DNA of 25,201 nucleotides from CBDBDZ01 sp965204215 (lineage in GTDB: Bacteria > Pseudomonadota > Gammaproteobacteria > Pseudomonadales > GM7GCV1): NCBI GenBank assembly GCA_965204215.1, contig CBDBDZ010000002.1:1-25201 (forward strand), in the 5' to 3' direction. Numbering within the stretch: the first letter of the stretch is position 1; each line of letters begins with the position of its first letter. This document shows, piece by piece, positions 7,692-15,409 of the stretch. A program made the translations under genes and the position numbers. The notes below the pieces were generated by a model that saw only the letters and a list, made by a program, of their open reading frames with translations, searched no databases and had not been told where the DNA came from.

Positions 7692-7903
7692 AGTTATGAT
7701 GATGAAACAAGTCAACGACACCTCATCCACCGACATCCGCTACGGCTATGATACAGTGGGACGCTTAAACCAACACCTTTAAGAACGGTGTCAGCAAAAG
7801 CATCCAACGCAGCTATCACGCCAATGGTCAACTCGCCAGTCGCACCGACGCAGAAGGCGTTCAAAGTCGTTACACCTACGACACCGCAGGCTACTTACAA
7901 CAA
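7692..7903 (+). pseudogene. Rhs core fragment, less deleted copy
   Basis: It encodes VNDTSSTDIRYGYDTVGRL and carries the same two-base lesion at aaccaacacctttaag. It then keeps the full SIQRSYHANGQLASRTDAEG segment and the intact YLQQMNIGQSD junction. From about 7790 the frame is therefore continuous with the tip at 7904. Confidence 0.75.
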
Positions 7904-8578
7904 ATGAACATCGGTCAATCAGATGCCGTCACCATCGGCGAATACAACGAACAAGGCGAACTAATGCGAGGCTATTACTACTCCCCACAAAACAGCCTAG
8001 GGAACGCCCCCGTCGCCATCAAACACAACGACAACGGCATCACACAAACCAATACCCAAGTCAGCAATCCATTGCGATTCCCAGGGCAATACCAAGACGA
8101 TGAAACAGGACTGCACTACAATTGGTATCGGTATTATGATAATAGTATAGGACGGTATGTGACGCGAGATCCGATTGGGTTGCGGGGTGGGTTGAATACA
8201 TTTGGGTATGTATATGGTAATCCATTAAAGCATACCGATTTATTAGGTTTAGCCGTTGGCGATTGGTGGGATCCCAGAACTTATTTGCCTTCACCACCTT
8301 CGAATGCGCCCGCTGGTTCTGGTTGTGGAGATGAAAATACAGATTGTATAGTTCCAGACTTTTATCCTGAGTCTTGCCGTGCACACGATTCATGCTATGG
8401 TAATCCTGCTAAGACTAAAACTCAGTGCGATATTGAATTTTTTATGGATATGGTAATTGAAAGTGGACCCACTCCAAATGTTTTAGGTCCTGCTCTATAT
8501 CTTGCAGGGGTTAGTGTAGGTGGTAACCCTGCCTATAACAAGGCACAAAATGCCGCTAATGATGGAGATAATCCATGA
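7904..8578 (+). CDS. Orphan Rhs tip with phospholipase A2-like toxin
   Basis: The short-type core ends YVYGNPLKHTDLLGL at residue 116. The CT (117-224) contains SGCGDENTDCIVPDFYPESC, then RAHDSCYGN and KTQCDIEFF. Cys158-x-x-His161-Asp162-x-Cys164-Tyr and Cys175-Asp176 reproduce the active-site helix pattern of phospholipase A2 (CxxHDxCY ... CD), with His-Asp as catalytic and calcium-site residues. The upstream glycine/cysteine loop (GSGCG) fits the calcium loop. Such a toxin would degrade membrane phospholipids. The stop overlaps the ATG of a membrane immunity gene. Confidence 0.75.
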   Translation: MNIGQSDAVTIGEYNEQGELMRGYYYSPQNSLGNAPVAIKHNDNGITQTNTQVSNPLRFPGQYQDDETGLHYNWYRYYDNSIGRYVTRDPIGLRGGLNTFGYVYGNPLKHTDLLGLAVGDWWDPRTYLPSPPSNAPAGSGCGDENTDCIVPDFYPESCRAHDSCYGNPAKTKTQCDIEFFMDMVIESGPTPNVLGPALYLAGVSVGGNPAYNKAQNAANDGDNP

Positions 8579-8949
8579 CTGTGCAATTAGGTATGTTAAT
8601 TTTTTTCATTAGATTGATAGGCTTTGTTATTGGAGCAGGAGGGCTTCTGGGATACGTCTGGTTTATAACATCAGCACCCATCATGTCTTTTGCTCCATCA
8701 CTTTTATTACTCGTTCTGTCTGTAACCAGTAAAAGACTGACCATTAAGTATTGGTGGATAGTCTTGATTGGATGTTGTTTATATTTAATCGACATCGTTA
8801 TAAGTGGCTTTTCTCTTATACGAGAGTATAGTAGTAGCGGTTATTATGTAGAATTCTATCTTGCTAGGCTCGTTCTAATTGCGTATTTTGTTTTTCCTCT
8901 ATTTCAACTCAAACTGACCGTTACAACTGAAATAAGAGAGCATAAATAA
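8575..8949 (+). CDS. Multi-TM membrane protein, putative immunity to the phospholipase-like toxin
   Basis: The start overlaps the toxin stop (ATGA). The 124-residue protein has hydrophobic segments at about 7-29, 36-50, 59-79 and 94-111, giving three or four membrane spans, and a charged C-terminus (TEIREHK). Tight coupling and membrane location make it the immunity candidate for a lipid-attacking toxin. The family is not recognised. Confidence 0.65.
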   Translation: MTVQLGMLIFFIRLIGFVIGAGGLLGYVWFITSAPIMSFAPSLLLLVLSVTSKRLTIKYWWIVLIGCCLYLIDIVISGFSLIREYSSSGYYVEFYLARLVLIAYFVFPLFQLKLTVTTEIREHK

Positions 8950-9162
8950 TGATGTTACCCACTAAGCCAATAATTTACAGTTTAGGCTTAAACGACCCAA
9001 ATTAATTTGGCGGGGTAATCTGGTTCTGGGGGTAGCTTATTCAAAATAACAGATATGTATACAGACACTCTTGATGCGCAAGGGCTGGCTAATGCCACTG
9101 TTCGTTTACACAATGAAGCGTTGCCTGATATTGAATATAAGGCTTATTAACGGTTAGATAAA
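8950..9162 (+). pseudogene. Non-coding interval with a toxin or Rhs remnant
   Basis: No complete gene is seen. At about 9054-9150 one frame reads DMYTDTLDAQGLANATVRLH, then NEALPDIEYKAY and stop, without core or start signal. It resembles the tail of a larger secreted or effector protein but cannot be assigned. The rest shows nothing recognisable. Confidence 0.3.
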
Positions 9163-9878
9163 ATGAAAAAATCTATATCAATAATAGCCTTATTGATGAT
9201 AAGTTTACATATAGGGGCTGATCCAGATAATTAGGTTGAGACCTTTGCACTAAAAGCATCCAGATTTGGTAGAATTGAGTCTAATCAATTACCACTCTAT
9301 TACCATGAGCTTCTTCAAAGAAACGTTAAAAGCGCGGTTGTATTGAGAAAGATGAGTTTAGTGGCTCTTCGCATTATCATATTGAAAGTGTAATAGCTAA
9401 TTGGAATGAAATATGTCCAGATCAAGATATTATTGTTGAGAAAGCAGAGAGTTAGTGGTTTGTCTTTTATAAAAAAAACTCAGGCATTAATAGTTGGTTA
9501 AATTTATCGAGTAAATCATTTTCACTCTTAAGGGATTCTGAATATAAAAAATTATTAAATGAGTGGCGGGATGAGTTTGATTTTTATTTAGAAAACAATA
9601 AGTTTGTATGCAAGGGAGAGAAGGCAATGCTTGCAGTTGAAGAGCTATTGCCAGCGGAAGTATTTATTTTTAATTTTCCAGGCTATCAAAAATTACCCGC
9701 ATCTACCAACAGTAGGGACAAAGCTTATGCGTATCATGTTGAAAGTCTACTAAAGGTAGATAGAGAATTATTTAATGTAAGTGATAGCATCGTATGCGAT
9801 GTAAACTTCGAATACACGTGTATTTATACTCATGAGTGGCAATGTATGGCATTACCAAAATATTATGAGAACAACTGA
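9163..9878 (+). pseudogene. Decayed secreted immunity-like gene
   Basis: The ATG at 9163 starts a signal-peptide-like sequence (MKKSISIIALLMISLHIGAD) that meets a TAG after 23 codons. The frame continues as VETFALKASRFGRIESNQLP, shifts frame near KDEFSGSSHYHIESV, meets a second TAG after VEKAES, and runs on to the TGA at 9878 (open part from 9627; IVCDVNFEYTCIYTHEWQCM). About 237 codons in all, with two nonsense codons and one frameshift, make this a clear pseudogene of a periplasmic protein. It may once have been an immunity gene; no family is recognised. Confidence 0.65.
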
Positions 9879-10013
9879 AAACCGAGACAAGCTGAGGGGG
9901 CAGACCACGGTTTAGCAACTACTCATGAAAGAAAACAAGAAAAAGGGTCAGTAGAAAAAATAGGGTGTCAGGTTTTGCCTTTTGCCTATCAATGAATAGT
10001 AATTATGGACGTA

Positions 10014-10032
10014 CCACAGTCAAGGACTGTGG
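10014..10032. terminator. Inverted repeat at the 3' end of the minus-strand gene, copy 1
   Basis: CCACAGTC-aag-GACTGTGG is a perfect 8-base stem with a 3-base loop. The equivalent hairpin in copy 2 is 11774-11796. It sits at the 3' end of the minus-strand small gene, so it may end its transcription, though no clear T-run follows. Confidence 0.4.
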
Positions 10033-10058
10033 ATTCCTTGTCGAAGTGTTTGCAGTTG

Positions 10059-10298
10059 TTAGATGATGTCTTGCCCTTGATCGTGTAACCACTGTTGTTG
10101 TAAAAACCAGCCAAAGTGCCAACGTTGTCCGCCAAGCTCCTCATCAAAGTTGTCGTGAGTAATGGCACGGATGGCCAGATCATAAAACTCATGACACGCG
10201 AGTAATTGGTTAAGTTTATCCTCAAGGTGCGCCAAACGCTGGTCTTGCAAAGGAGTTGAAGAAACGCCATCAACTGACGTAGTATCTGCTTTAGTCAT
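10059..10298 (-). CDS. Small helical protein, truncated by a nonsense codon (copy 1)
   Basis: The 79-residue product (MTKADTTSVDGVSSTPLQDQ, RLAHLEDKLNQLLACHEFYD, HDNFDEELGGQRWHFGWFLQ) matches 11782-12060, but stops at DII where copy 2 continues with NQLQRLRQGIHSP. The cause is a TAA in place of AAT; the remaining codons are still present to about 10023. The protein looks soluble and helical. It weakly recalls small accessory proteins of the DUF3077/DUF6124 kind, but I would not assign it. It lies opposite to the cassettes and next to a regulator stub. Confidence 0.5.
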   Translation of the reverse strand: MTKADTTSVDGVSSTPLQDQRLAHLEDKLNQLLACHEFYDLAIRAITHDNFDEELGGQRWHFGWFLQQQWLHDQGQDII

Positions 10299-10359
10299 TA
10301 ATAACCTCTAGCTAGGTTGTTGTGATTAGCTGAGTTTGGGGTATTACAGCACCTTTAAG

Positions 10360-10420
10360 TTATGATGCTTGTTGTTGAATAACAGCGTCAATCATCTCCA
10401 TGACCAGTTTTTGCTTACAC
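10360..10420 (-). pseudogene. C-terminal stub of an Xre-type regulator
   Basis: On the minus strand the bases encode SKQKLVMEMIDAVIQQQAS and stop. This matches the last residues of the intact regulator at 16538-16933 (SKQKFVIEMIDTVIQQQAS). The stub is joined directly to core DNA (gacatccgctacggc), showing that a recombination cut the regulator gene. Confidence 0.75.
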
Positions 10421-10529
10421 TGACATCCGCTACGGCTATGATATAATGGGACGCTTAAACCAACACCTTTAAGAACGGTGTCAGCAAAAGCATTCAACGT
10501 CGTTACACCTACGACACCGCAGGCTACAA
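10421..10529 (+). pseudogene. Rhs core fragment
   Basis: It encodes DIRYGYDIMGRLNQH followed by the shared two-base lesion, then a deletion to the RRYTYDTAGY segment, and the seven-base deletion before MNIGQSD. The same lesions in other copies show common descent. Confidence 0.7.
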
Positions 10530-11384
10530 ATGAACATCGGTCAATCAGATGCCGTCACCATCGGCGAATACAACGAACAAGGCGAACTAATGCAAGGCTA
10601 TTACTACTCCCCACAAAACAGCCTAGCAAACGCCCCCGTCGCCATCAAACACAACGACAACGGCATCACACAAACCAGCTACTACCAAAACGACCATCTA
10701 AACACCCCACAGATGCTCACCCGCCCTAACGGAGCAGTAGTCTGGCAAGGGCAATACGATGCCTTCGGAGAGGTAACACAAACCAACACTCAAGTCAGCA
10801 ATCCGATACGATTCCCAGGACAGTATTATGACCAAGAGACTGGACTACATTATAACTGGAATCGCTACTATGATCCTGAGATTGGGAGGTATGTTACCTC
10901 TGATCCGATTGGGTTAGGTGGGGGGAATACGTTTGGGTATGGTTATTAAAATCCACTCTATTGGACTGACCCAGAAGGTTTAAGTTCTGCTGTGCTAACA
11001 GGACCAAAACCAATACCTCTTCCAGCTTGGGCTGGGCCTGCTGGGGCGGTTCTTGGTGCCGGTCAAGGGGGATACTGGCTTGGTGGAAAACTATATCCAT
11101 ATATTGCCCAGCCTTTAGGAGATGCGATTGATTATATATGTTTATCAAATTCTACAGAGCCAGATAAGCCTTATGAAGGGCAAACGCCTGATGATAAACC
11201 TGAAGACTTTAGACGCGGAAATCAGGGTGATAGAATAAATGAAAATGATGGGTCAATTGGGAGCCCAGAAAGAGCTGGTGACCGTGCACATGGAGGTAGT
11301 AAATGGAAACGTTGGCCTAATGCTAGAGATCGCAGAAGAAATAGAAACCGTGAAAGCGTCCGGCCTGATGGTAGTGTAAGGTAG
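10530..11384 (+). pseudogene. Orphan Rhs tip with basic CT, broken by one nonsense codon
   Basis: The long-type core (36-residue block present, QETGLHYNWNRYYDPEIGRY) runs to GNTFGYGY and then a TAA at 10947. The same frame continues as NPLYWTDPEGLSSAVLTGPK, so a GAA (GYGYENPLYW) probably became TAA by one G-to-T change. The CT has a Gly/Pro-rich hydrophobic start (PAWAGPAGAVLGAGQGGYWL) and ends strongly basic: GGSKWKRWPNARDRRRNRN, ESVRPDGSVR. The K/R-rich end suggests a nuclease-like or nucleic-acid-binding toxin, but no catalytic motif is certain. The immunity gene follows after 7 bases. Confidence 0.7.
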
Positions 11385-11391
11385 TTAGGAT

Positions 11392-11715
11392 ATGAATAAA
11401 GACGAGCAAGATTTTAAAAAATTAATTGGTGATTATATGAAGTTGTGGCCAGATGAAATGAGTGTTTCTGAAACATTTGTTGAAGGCCGACCTTCTCCAT
11501 TTAAAGAATTAATCTTAGCGCATGATGAAGTTGAGTTAAGGTTAGAAGAATTACAAAACGATAAACTTTGGGTTCTTGATTGGAGTATGTTCAAATATTT
11601 AAGTGCATTAGCAAAAGAAGAGCAAATAATATGTATTTCAAAAATTGATTTAGACTCAGTTAAATCCCTTTATTTAACTGATATTTCTAAGTGGCGAGAA
11701 GAATTTGCAACGTAA
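11392..11715 (+). CDS. Putative cytosolic immunity protein (107 aa)
   Basis: This soluble, acidic protein has no membrane segment (MNKDEQDFKKLIGDYMKLWP, LRLEELQNDKLWVLDW). It begins 7 bases after the basic CT and its acidity complements that toxin. The pairing suggests a toxin that acts in the cytosol, unlike most others here. The gene is intact although the toxin gene carries a nonsense codon. The family is unknown. Confidence 0.6.
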   Translation: MNKDEQDFKKLIGDYMKLWPDEMSVSETFVEGRPSPFKELILAHDEVELRLEELQNDKLWVLDWSMFKYLSALAKEEQIICISKIDLDSVKSLYLTDISKWREEFAT

Positions 11716-11781
11716 AATTGATAAACAAAAATCGGTAGGGTCAGACTCGATTGAAGCAATGAAACAGCCATAAATCCACAG

Positions 11782-12060
11782 TTAAGGACTGTGGATACCT
11801 TGTCGAAGTCTTTGCAGTTGATTGATGATGTCTTGGCCTTGGTCGTGTAACCATTGTTGTTGTAAAAACAAGCCAAAGTGCCAGCGCTGTCCGTCAAGTT
11901 CCTCATCAAAGTTGTCGTGAGTAATGGCACGGATGGCCAGATCATAAAACTCATGACAAGCGAGTAATTGGTTAAGTTTATCCTCAAGCCGCGCCAAACG
12001 CTGATCTTGCAAAGGAGTTGAAGAAACGCCATCAACTGACGTAGTATCTGCTTTAATCAT
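11782..12060 (-). CDS. Small helical protein, full-length copy 2
   Basis: This 92-residue minus-strand gene has the end that copy 1 lost (GQDIINQLQRLRQGIHSP). It is rich in Leu, Gln and His with a helical pattern (LQDQRLARLEDKLNQLLACH, RWHFGLFLQQQWLHDQGQD). There is no membrane segment. An AGAGGT-like ribosome site precedes the ATG (ctagaggttattaatg on the minus strand). The gene recurs beside Xre-regulator remnants, so it may belong to that regulatory module. Function unknown. Confidence 0.55.
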   Translation of the reverse strand: MIKADTTSVDGVSSTPLQDQRLARLEDKLNQLLACHEFYDLAIRAITHDNFDEELDGQRWHFGLFLQQQWLHDQGQDIINQLQRLRQGIHSP

Positions 12061-12126
12061 TAATAACCTCTAGCTAGGTTGTTGTGATTAGCTGAGTTTG
12101 GATATTCATGTTACAGCACCTTTAAG

Positions 12127-12187
12127 TTATGATGCTATGTTGTTGAATAACAGCGTCAATCATTTCCATGATCAGTTTTTGCTTACA
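12127..12187 (-). pseudogene. C-terminal stub of an Xre-type regulator, copy 2
   Basis: Same stub as at 10360-10420 (minus strand, SKQKLIMEMIDAVIQQ), with one extra base near the end (gatgctatgttg), which shifts the final codons. It joins core DNA at the same point as copy 1. Confidence 0.7.
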
Positions 12188-12304
12188 CCGACATCCGCTA
12201 CGGCTATGATATAATGGGACGCTTAAACCAACACCTTTAAGAACGGTGTCAGCAAAAGCGTTCAAAGTCGTTACACCTACGACACCGCAGGCTACCTACA
12301 ACAA
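12188..12304 (+). pseudogene. Rhs core fragment
   Basis: Core sequence DIRYGYDIMGRLNQH with the shared two-base lesion, then SRYTYDTAGYLQQ. The YLQQMNIGQSD junction is intact here, so the frame opens upstream of the tip at 12305. Confidence 0.7.
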
Positions 12305-12999
12305 ATGAATATCGGTCAATCAGATGCCGTCACCATCGGCGAATACAATGAACAAGGCGAACTAATGCAAGGCTATTACTACTCCTCACAAAACAGCCTA
12401 GGGAACGCCCCTGTCGCCATCAAACACAACGACAACGGCATCACACAAACCAATACCCAAGTTAGCAATCCACTGCGATTCCCAGGGCAATACCAAGACG
12501 ATGAAACAGGACTGCACTACAATTGGTATCGGTATTATGATAATAGTATAGGACGGTATGTGACGCGAGATCCGATTGGGTTAGGTGGTGGGTTGAATAC
12601 GTTTGGGTATGTTTTAGCTAATCCTTTAATGTACTTTGATGCAAATGGCAAAGAGCCTCGGAGTACTGTCGGTGGCGATGATGAAGCTTTTGAAAGCGAA
12701 GATGCAAGACAAAGAGCTATTCGTGAGCAAGACCGTATAATTAATGATCCAGGTTCTAAGCAAAAAGAAAAATCTAAGGCGATGCAAAGAACTTCGGAAA
12801 GCTGTAATGCTGGTGAGAACTACAACGCAGGCCATCTAGAAATCAACAGCATCATAAAGAGGGGGCGAACTTTTGCGAGGACTATCCAAAGACTTGTATT
12901 CACTGGTGCTGTAATCGTGGTGGGAGGTTGAATTAGTGAGGTTTTTGTTTAGCGGGACCTCTCGGAGCTGGCGCTGGTTTAGGTATGTCTTTGCAATAA
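12305..12999 (+). pseudogene. Orphan Rhs tip with basic/hydrophobic CT, decayed copy 2
   Basis: It matches 4131-4811 through the core and the first part of the CT (GKEPRSTVGGDDEAFESEDA). A block substitution with indel then puts the middle out of frame. One extra base later (acttgtattcactgg) restores the frame at FTGAVIVVGG, and further changes create an early TGA (open frame ends at 12931). The homologous end of copy 1 corresponds to about 12999. The toxin is very probably inactive, while the JAMM gene behind it is intact. Confidence 0.75.
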
Positions 13000-13033
13000 A
13001 GTATAATTAGTTACTAGTGTAGTGATATAAACG

Positions 13034-13444
13034 TTGAACAATACATTTAAAATTTCATGTCATGAACTTCTAAAACTCCACCGTCGTGCATTTAAAGCAC
13101 AACAAAGAGCACATTTAGAAGTTTGTGGTTTACTATCGGTAGATGACAGTCTAGATATCAAACTAGTTTATTTAGAGAACTTGTCAGACAAACCCTATTC
13201 ATATGAGTTTGATTTTAAAAAAATGCATGAATATGAGCAAAAACTTGCAAATGTAAATAGAGACTTTATTGGTTCTTTCCATTCTCACCCCGTATCTGAA
13301 GCATTGCCAAGTTCGGGTGATGTAAAGAATGCGTTTTATAACGGAATTGAATTAATTCATGATGTGTGTGGTAGAGAAGCACGTTTGTGGAGGTTGGACG
13401 GTATTGGTGTGACTGAGTTAGAGCTTAGGGTTTATAGAGATTGA
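13034..13444 (+). CDS. JAMM (MPN+, M67-like) metalloprotease, copy 2
   Basis: It has a TTG start as in copy 1. The protein differs from copy 1 at Leu to Phe (FDFKKMHE) and Glu to Lys (YEQKLAN). All zinc-site residues (Glu29, His83, His85, Asp96) and Ser93 are kept. Conservation next to a broken toxin gene suggests either very recent duplication or selection on the protease itself. Confidence 0.8.
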   Translation: MNNTFKISCHELLKLHRRAFKAQQRAHLEVCGLLSVDDSLDIKLVYLENLSDKPYSYEFDFKKMHEYEQKLANVNRDFIGSFHSHPVSEALPSSGDVKNAFYNGIELIHDVCGREARLWRLDGIGVTELELRVYRD

Positions 13445-13525
13445 ATACTAACTAGGAAAGAAAGGGGGCAGAGCCGAATTAATACGTAATTTACAGTTGA
13501 TTTACTAGAAACACATTACTCTGAT

Positions 13526-14543
13526 ATGCCTTTATTCTGGCAGTATGACGACAACAGCAACCGCATCCAGCAAAACAAAGACAATAGCCAACAACAATAC
13601 CACTACAACGCCAATCAAGAACTGATTGAAATCAGCAGTGACGAACAAACCACATACTACCAATACGACCCCAACGGCGCATTGATTGAACAAAGCGGCA
13701 GTAACCCCAGAACCTACCAATACAACAGCTACGGCCGCCTTGCCGCAGTCATCGAAAACGAACAAACCATCGCCAGTTATGGCTATAATGTGTTCGGACA
13801 ACGCACCAGCAAAACCATTAACGATCTAACCACCTATTACCATTACAGCGAACAAGGTTTAGAAAGTGAATACAACGAACAAGGCGAACTAATGCAAGGC
13901 TATTACTACTCCCCACAAAACAGCCTAGGGAACGCCCCCGTCGCCATCAAACACAACGACAACGGCATCACACAAACCAGCTACTACCAAAACGACCATC
14001 TAAACACCCCACAGATGCTCACCCGCCCTAACGGAGCAGTAGTCTGGCAAGGGCAATATGACGCATTCGGCGAAGTCACACAAACCAACACTCAAGTCAG
14101 CAATCCACTGAGATTCCCAGGACAGTATTATGACCAAGAGACTGGACTACATTATAACTGGAATCGCTACTATGATCCGCAAACTGGAAGGTATGTCACC
14201 TCTGATCCGATTGGGTTGGATGGGGGATATAATACTTATGGGTATGTTGATGCCAACCCTGTGATATACTTTGATTCTAATGGCTTGAAAAAAAAATGAA
14301 CAATGTATGAAGAGTGCACTCGATTGGGTTGCTGACTGTAGAGCCATAGCGGGTAGGGCAAATTGGATATGTATGACGAGCTGTAATGCTTTAACTTTGG
14401 GTAGGTTAGGAAAGTATACTGGTCCATTTTTTTGTGTAGATTTATGTACTCCTTCGTTTGTGAAGGCAAACAATATTTGTACAGATGAATATTTTAGGAG
14501 AACTTTTGATGCTTGTGAAGATGATGACTTTACAAACTTATAA
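13526..14543 (+). pseudogene. Orphan Rhs tip joined through an A9 tract to a cysteine-rich toxin
   Basis: The long, complete core (residues 1-254) ends YVDANPVIYFDSNGLKKK and stops at 14299. The Lys codons are a run of nine A (14288-14296). If one A is removed, the frame continues as KNEQCMKSALDWVADCRAIA, then RANWICMTSCNALTLGRLGK, FFCVDLCTPSFVKANNICTD and DACEDDDFTNL, ending at 14543. That extension has eight cysteines, typical of a disulfide-bonded secreted domain, and its stop overlaps a membrane immunity gene. The core-toxin link is therefore off in this sequence, and could be on by slippage or phase variation at A9. Toxin activity is unknown. Confidence 0.7.
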
Positions 14544-14856
14544 TCGAAAAAACGAATATTTTGCGTTATTTTTATCAATATTGAATATTATTACCATGCC
14601 AGTTCAGGCCATGGCTATATATTTTTTGTTCTTTTCAATTGAAGATGGACAGTCCCCAGATATTGAGAGGATGTCTGGTAGTGTATTGGTAACTAATATT
14701 TTTTATATATTGACTTGGTTAGTTGGCATATTCTATGTTTGCAAGACATTCTTTAATGCTAGAAGAAGTGGTCGTCCAGTCACTATTTCAATAATATCAT
14801 TAATCATTTTATTGGTTTCTCTATTAATTTTTTCGGAAATTGTTTGGTCTGGGTAA
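14521..14856 (+). CDS. Three-TM membrane protein, putative immunity to the cysteine-rich toxin
   Basis: The preferred start is ATG 14521, inside the end of the toxin frame (an ATG at 14485 would add 12 residues). The protein (MMTLQTYNRKNEYFALFL) has three hydrophobic spans at about residues 13-38, 56-73 and 86-107 of this frame. Overlap with the toxin reading frame and membrane topology support an immunity role against an envelope-acting toxin. The family is unknown. Confidence 0.6.
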   Translation: MMTLQTYNRKNEYFALFLSILNIITMPVQAMAIYFLFFSIEDGQSPDIERMSGSVLVTNIFYILTWLVGIFYVCKTFFNARRSGRPVTISIISLIILLVSLLIFSEIVWSG

Positions 14857-14889
14857 TATGGGACACCCTGATATTGCTCTTTAGTTGAT

Positions 14890-15281
14890 TTATGAAGCTT
14901 GCTGCTTAATCATGGCATCAAGTACCTCAGAAATAGTTTTTTGTTTGTTCTTTGGCATTAATCCAATCTGCTCAATCTGACGTTGTAATAATGAAGCAGG
15001 CCCGCGCTTAGCGGGCTTGTTCTTAACACCAAATAACTCATCGGTTGAAATCCCAAACAACTGTGCCAGCAAAGGAATCGCTGACGCAGAAACCTTACGC
15101 CTACCCGCTTCAAATGATGCCATGTGTTGTTGAGATATGTCGAGTATCTCGGCTAACTGCATTTGGCAGTTAAGCCAATCTCTTTGCGTAACTCGGCAAT
15201 GTTTTTACCTATCTGCTTAAAAAATACTTCGTCGTCTTTGGTCACTATGGTGTCGAGATAATCATAAATAATCGAATCCAT
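14890..15281 (-). pseudogene. Xre-type HTH regulator, frameshifted
   Basis: On the minus strand, ATG at 15281 starts MDSIIYDYLDTIVTKDDEVF, FKQIGKNIAELRKEIGLT. A one-base shift then puts the rest in another frame: MQLAEILDISQQHMASFEAG, RRKVSASAIPLLAQLFGIST, and an end in LDAMIKQQAS. Joined, it is a 130-residue HTH_3 regulator, a paralogue of 16538-16933. Its 3' end meets the 3' end of the immunity gene, and it is divergent from a CHC2-primase stub. The frame lesion inactivates the HTH. Confidence 0.75.
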
Positions 15282-15409
15282 ACTATACCGCCTGTTTTAT
15301 TGAATTAATTTTTAGGAGTTGACAATACTCCTAGTTAGCCAAGTGAAACTAGCAAATCAGTTATTTAGTTTGCTAATAGGTATTGACAAGTTTTTAGAGG
15401 AGCACCGAA
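15282..15409. promoter_or_regulatory. Divergent regulatory region with two inverted repeats
   Basis: Between the regulator and the primase stub lie TAGGAGT-tgacaat-ACTCCTA (15313-15333) and TAGCAAA...TTTGCTA (15350-15375). Both are candidate operators for the divergent repressor. A TTGACA (15383-15388) precedes an AGAGGAG ribosome site and the ATG at 15410. TTGACA is also present at 24844 and at about 17020 in the sister modules. It lies only 21 bases before the start here, too close for an ordinary leader. Confidence 0.5.

Larger units (their letters stand above)
6808..7801 (+). repeat. Duplicated segment D1, copy 2
   Basis: This is a near-identical copy of 3099-4092, without indels. Its left end falls directly after a G-rich junction motif (aaggggtcaggtctt) that copy 1 lacks. 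Confidence 0.9.
10011..10529. repeat. Junction module A, copy 1
   Basis: Hairpin, minus-strand small gene, regulator stub and core fragment recur in the same order at 11774-12304. A trace of its left part is at about 18250-18340. The module joins the end of one cassette to the core of the next. Confidence 0.8.
11774..12304. repeat. Junction module A, copy 2
   Basis: This is the second copy of 10011-10529, offset 1762 at the small gene and 1775 at the following core. It starts with the inverted repeat ATCCACAGT-taagg-ACTGTGGAT (11774-11796), a 9-base stem, in which the stop codon of the minus-strand gene lies. Confidence 0.8.
12305..13584 (+). repeat. Duplicated segment D2, copy 2
   Basis: Second copy of 4131-5396. 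Identity is high outside the CT middle, including the non-coding stretch after the JAMM gene with the G-rich motif at 13463-13474. Confidence 0.9.

Noticed and set aside
10478..10729. Arg/Pro/Thr-rich plus-strand frame
   Set aside because: Out-of-frame reading of the Rhs core; the core frame is clearly the coding one.
12796..12815. 15 shared bases (ctgtaatgctggtga) between the decayed CT at 12305 and the SCNAG motif at 3772
   Set aside because: Too short to claim gene conversion between toxins; kept only as a curiosity.
13532..13801. Long valine-rich minus-strand frames opposite the core (also 5344-5556 and 22525-22971)
   Set aside because: They are the exact antisense of YD-repeat codons and recur wherever the core recurs. 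No ribosome site is present and the composition is driven by the opposite strand.
14995..15017. GCCCGC...GCGGGC hairpin as a terminator
   Set aside because: It lies within the coding sequence of the HTH regulator (KRGPA linker) and no T-run follows in a useful place.
15383..15388. TTGACA as the -35 box of the CHC2-primase stub promoter
   Set aside because: It is conserved in the sister modules, but at 15383 and 24844 it lies only 20-21 bases before the start codon. A normal -10 box would overlap the ATG, so it is reported as a conserved motif only.
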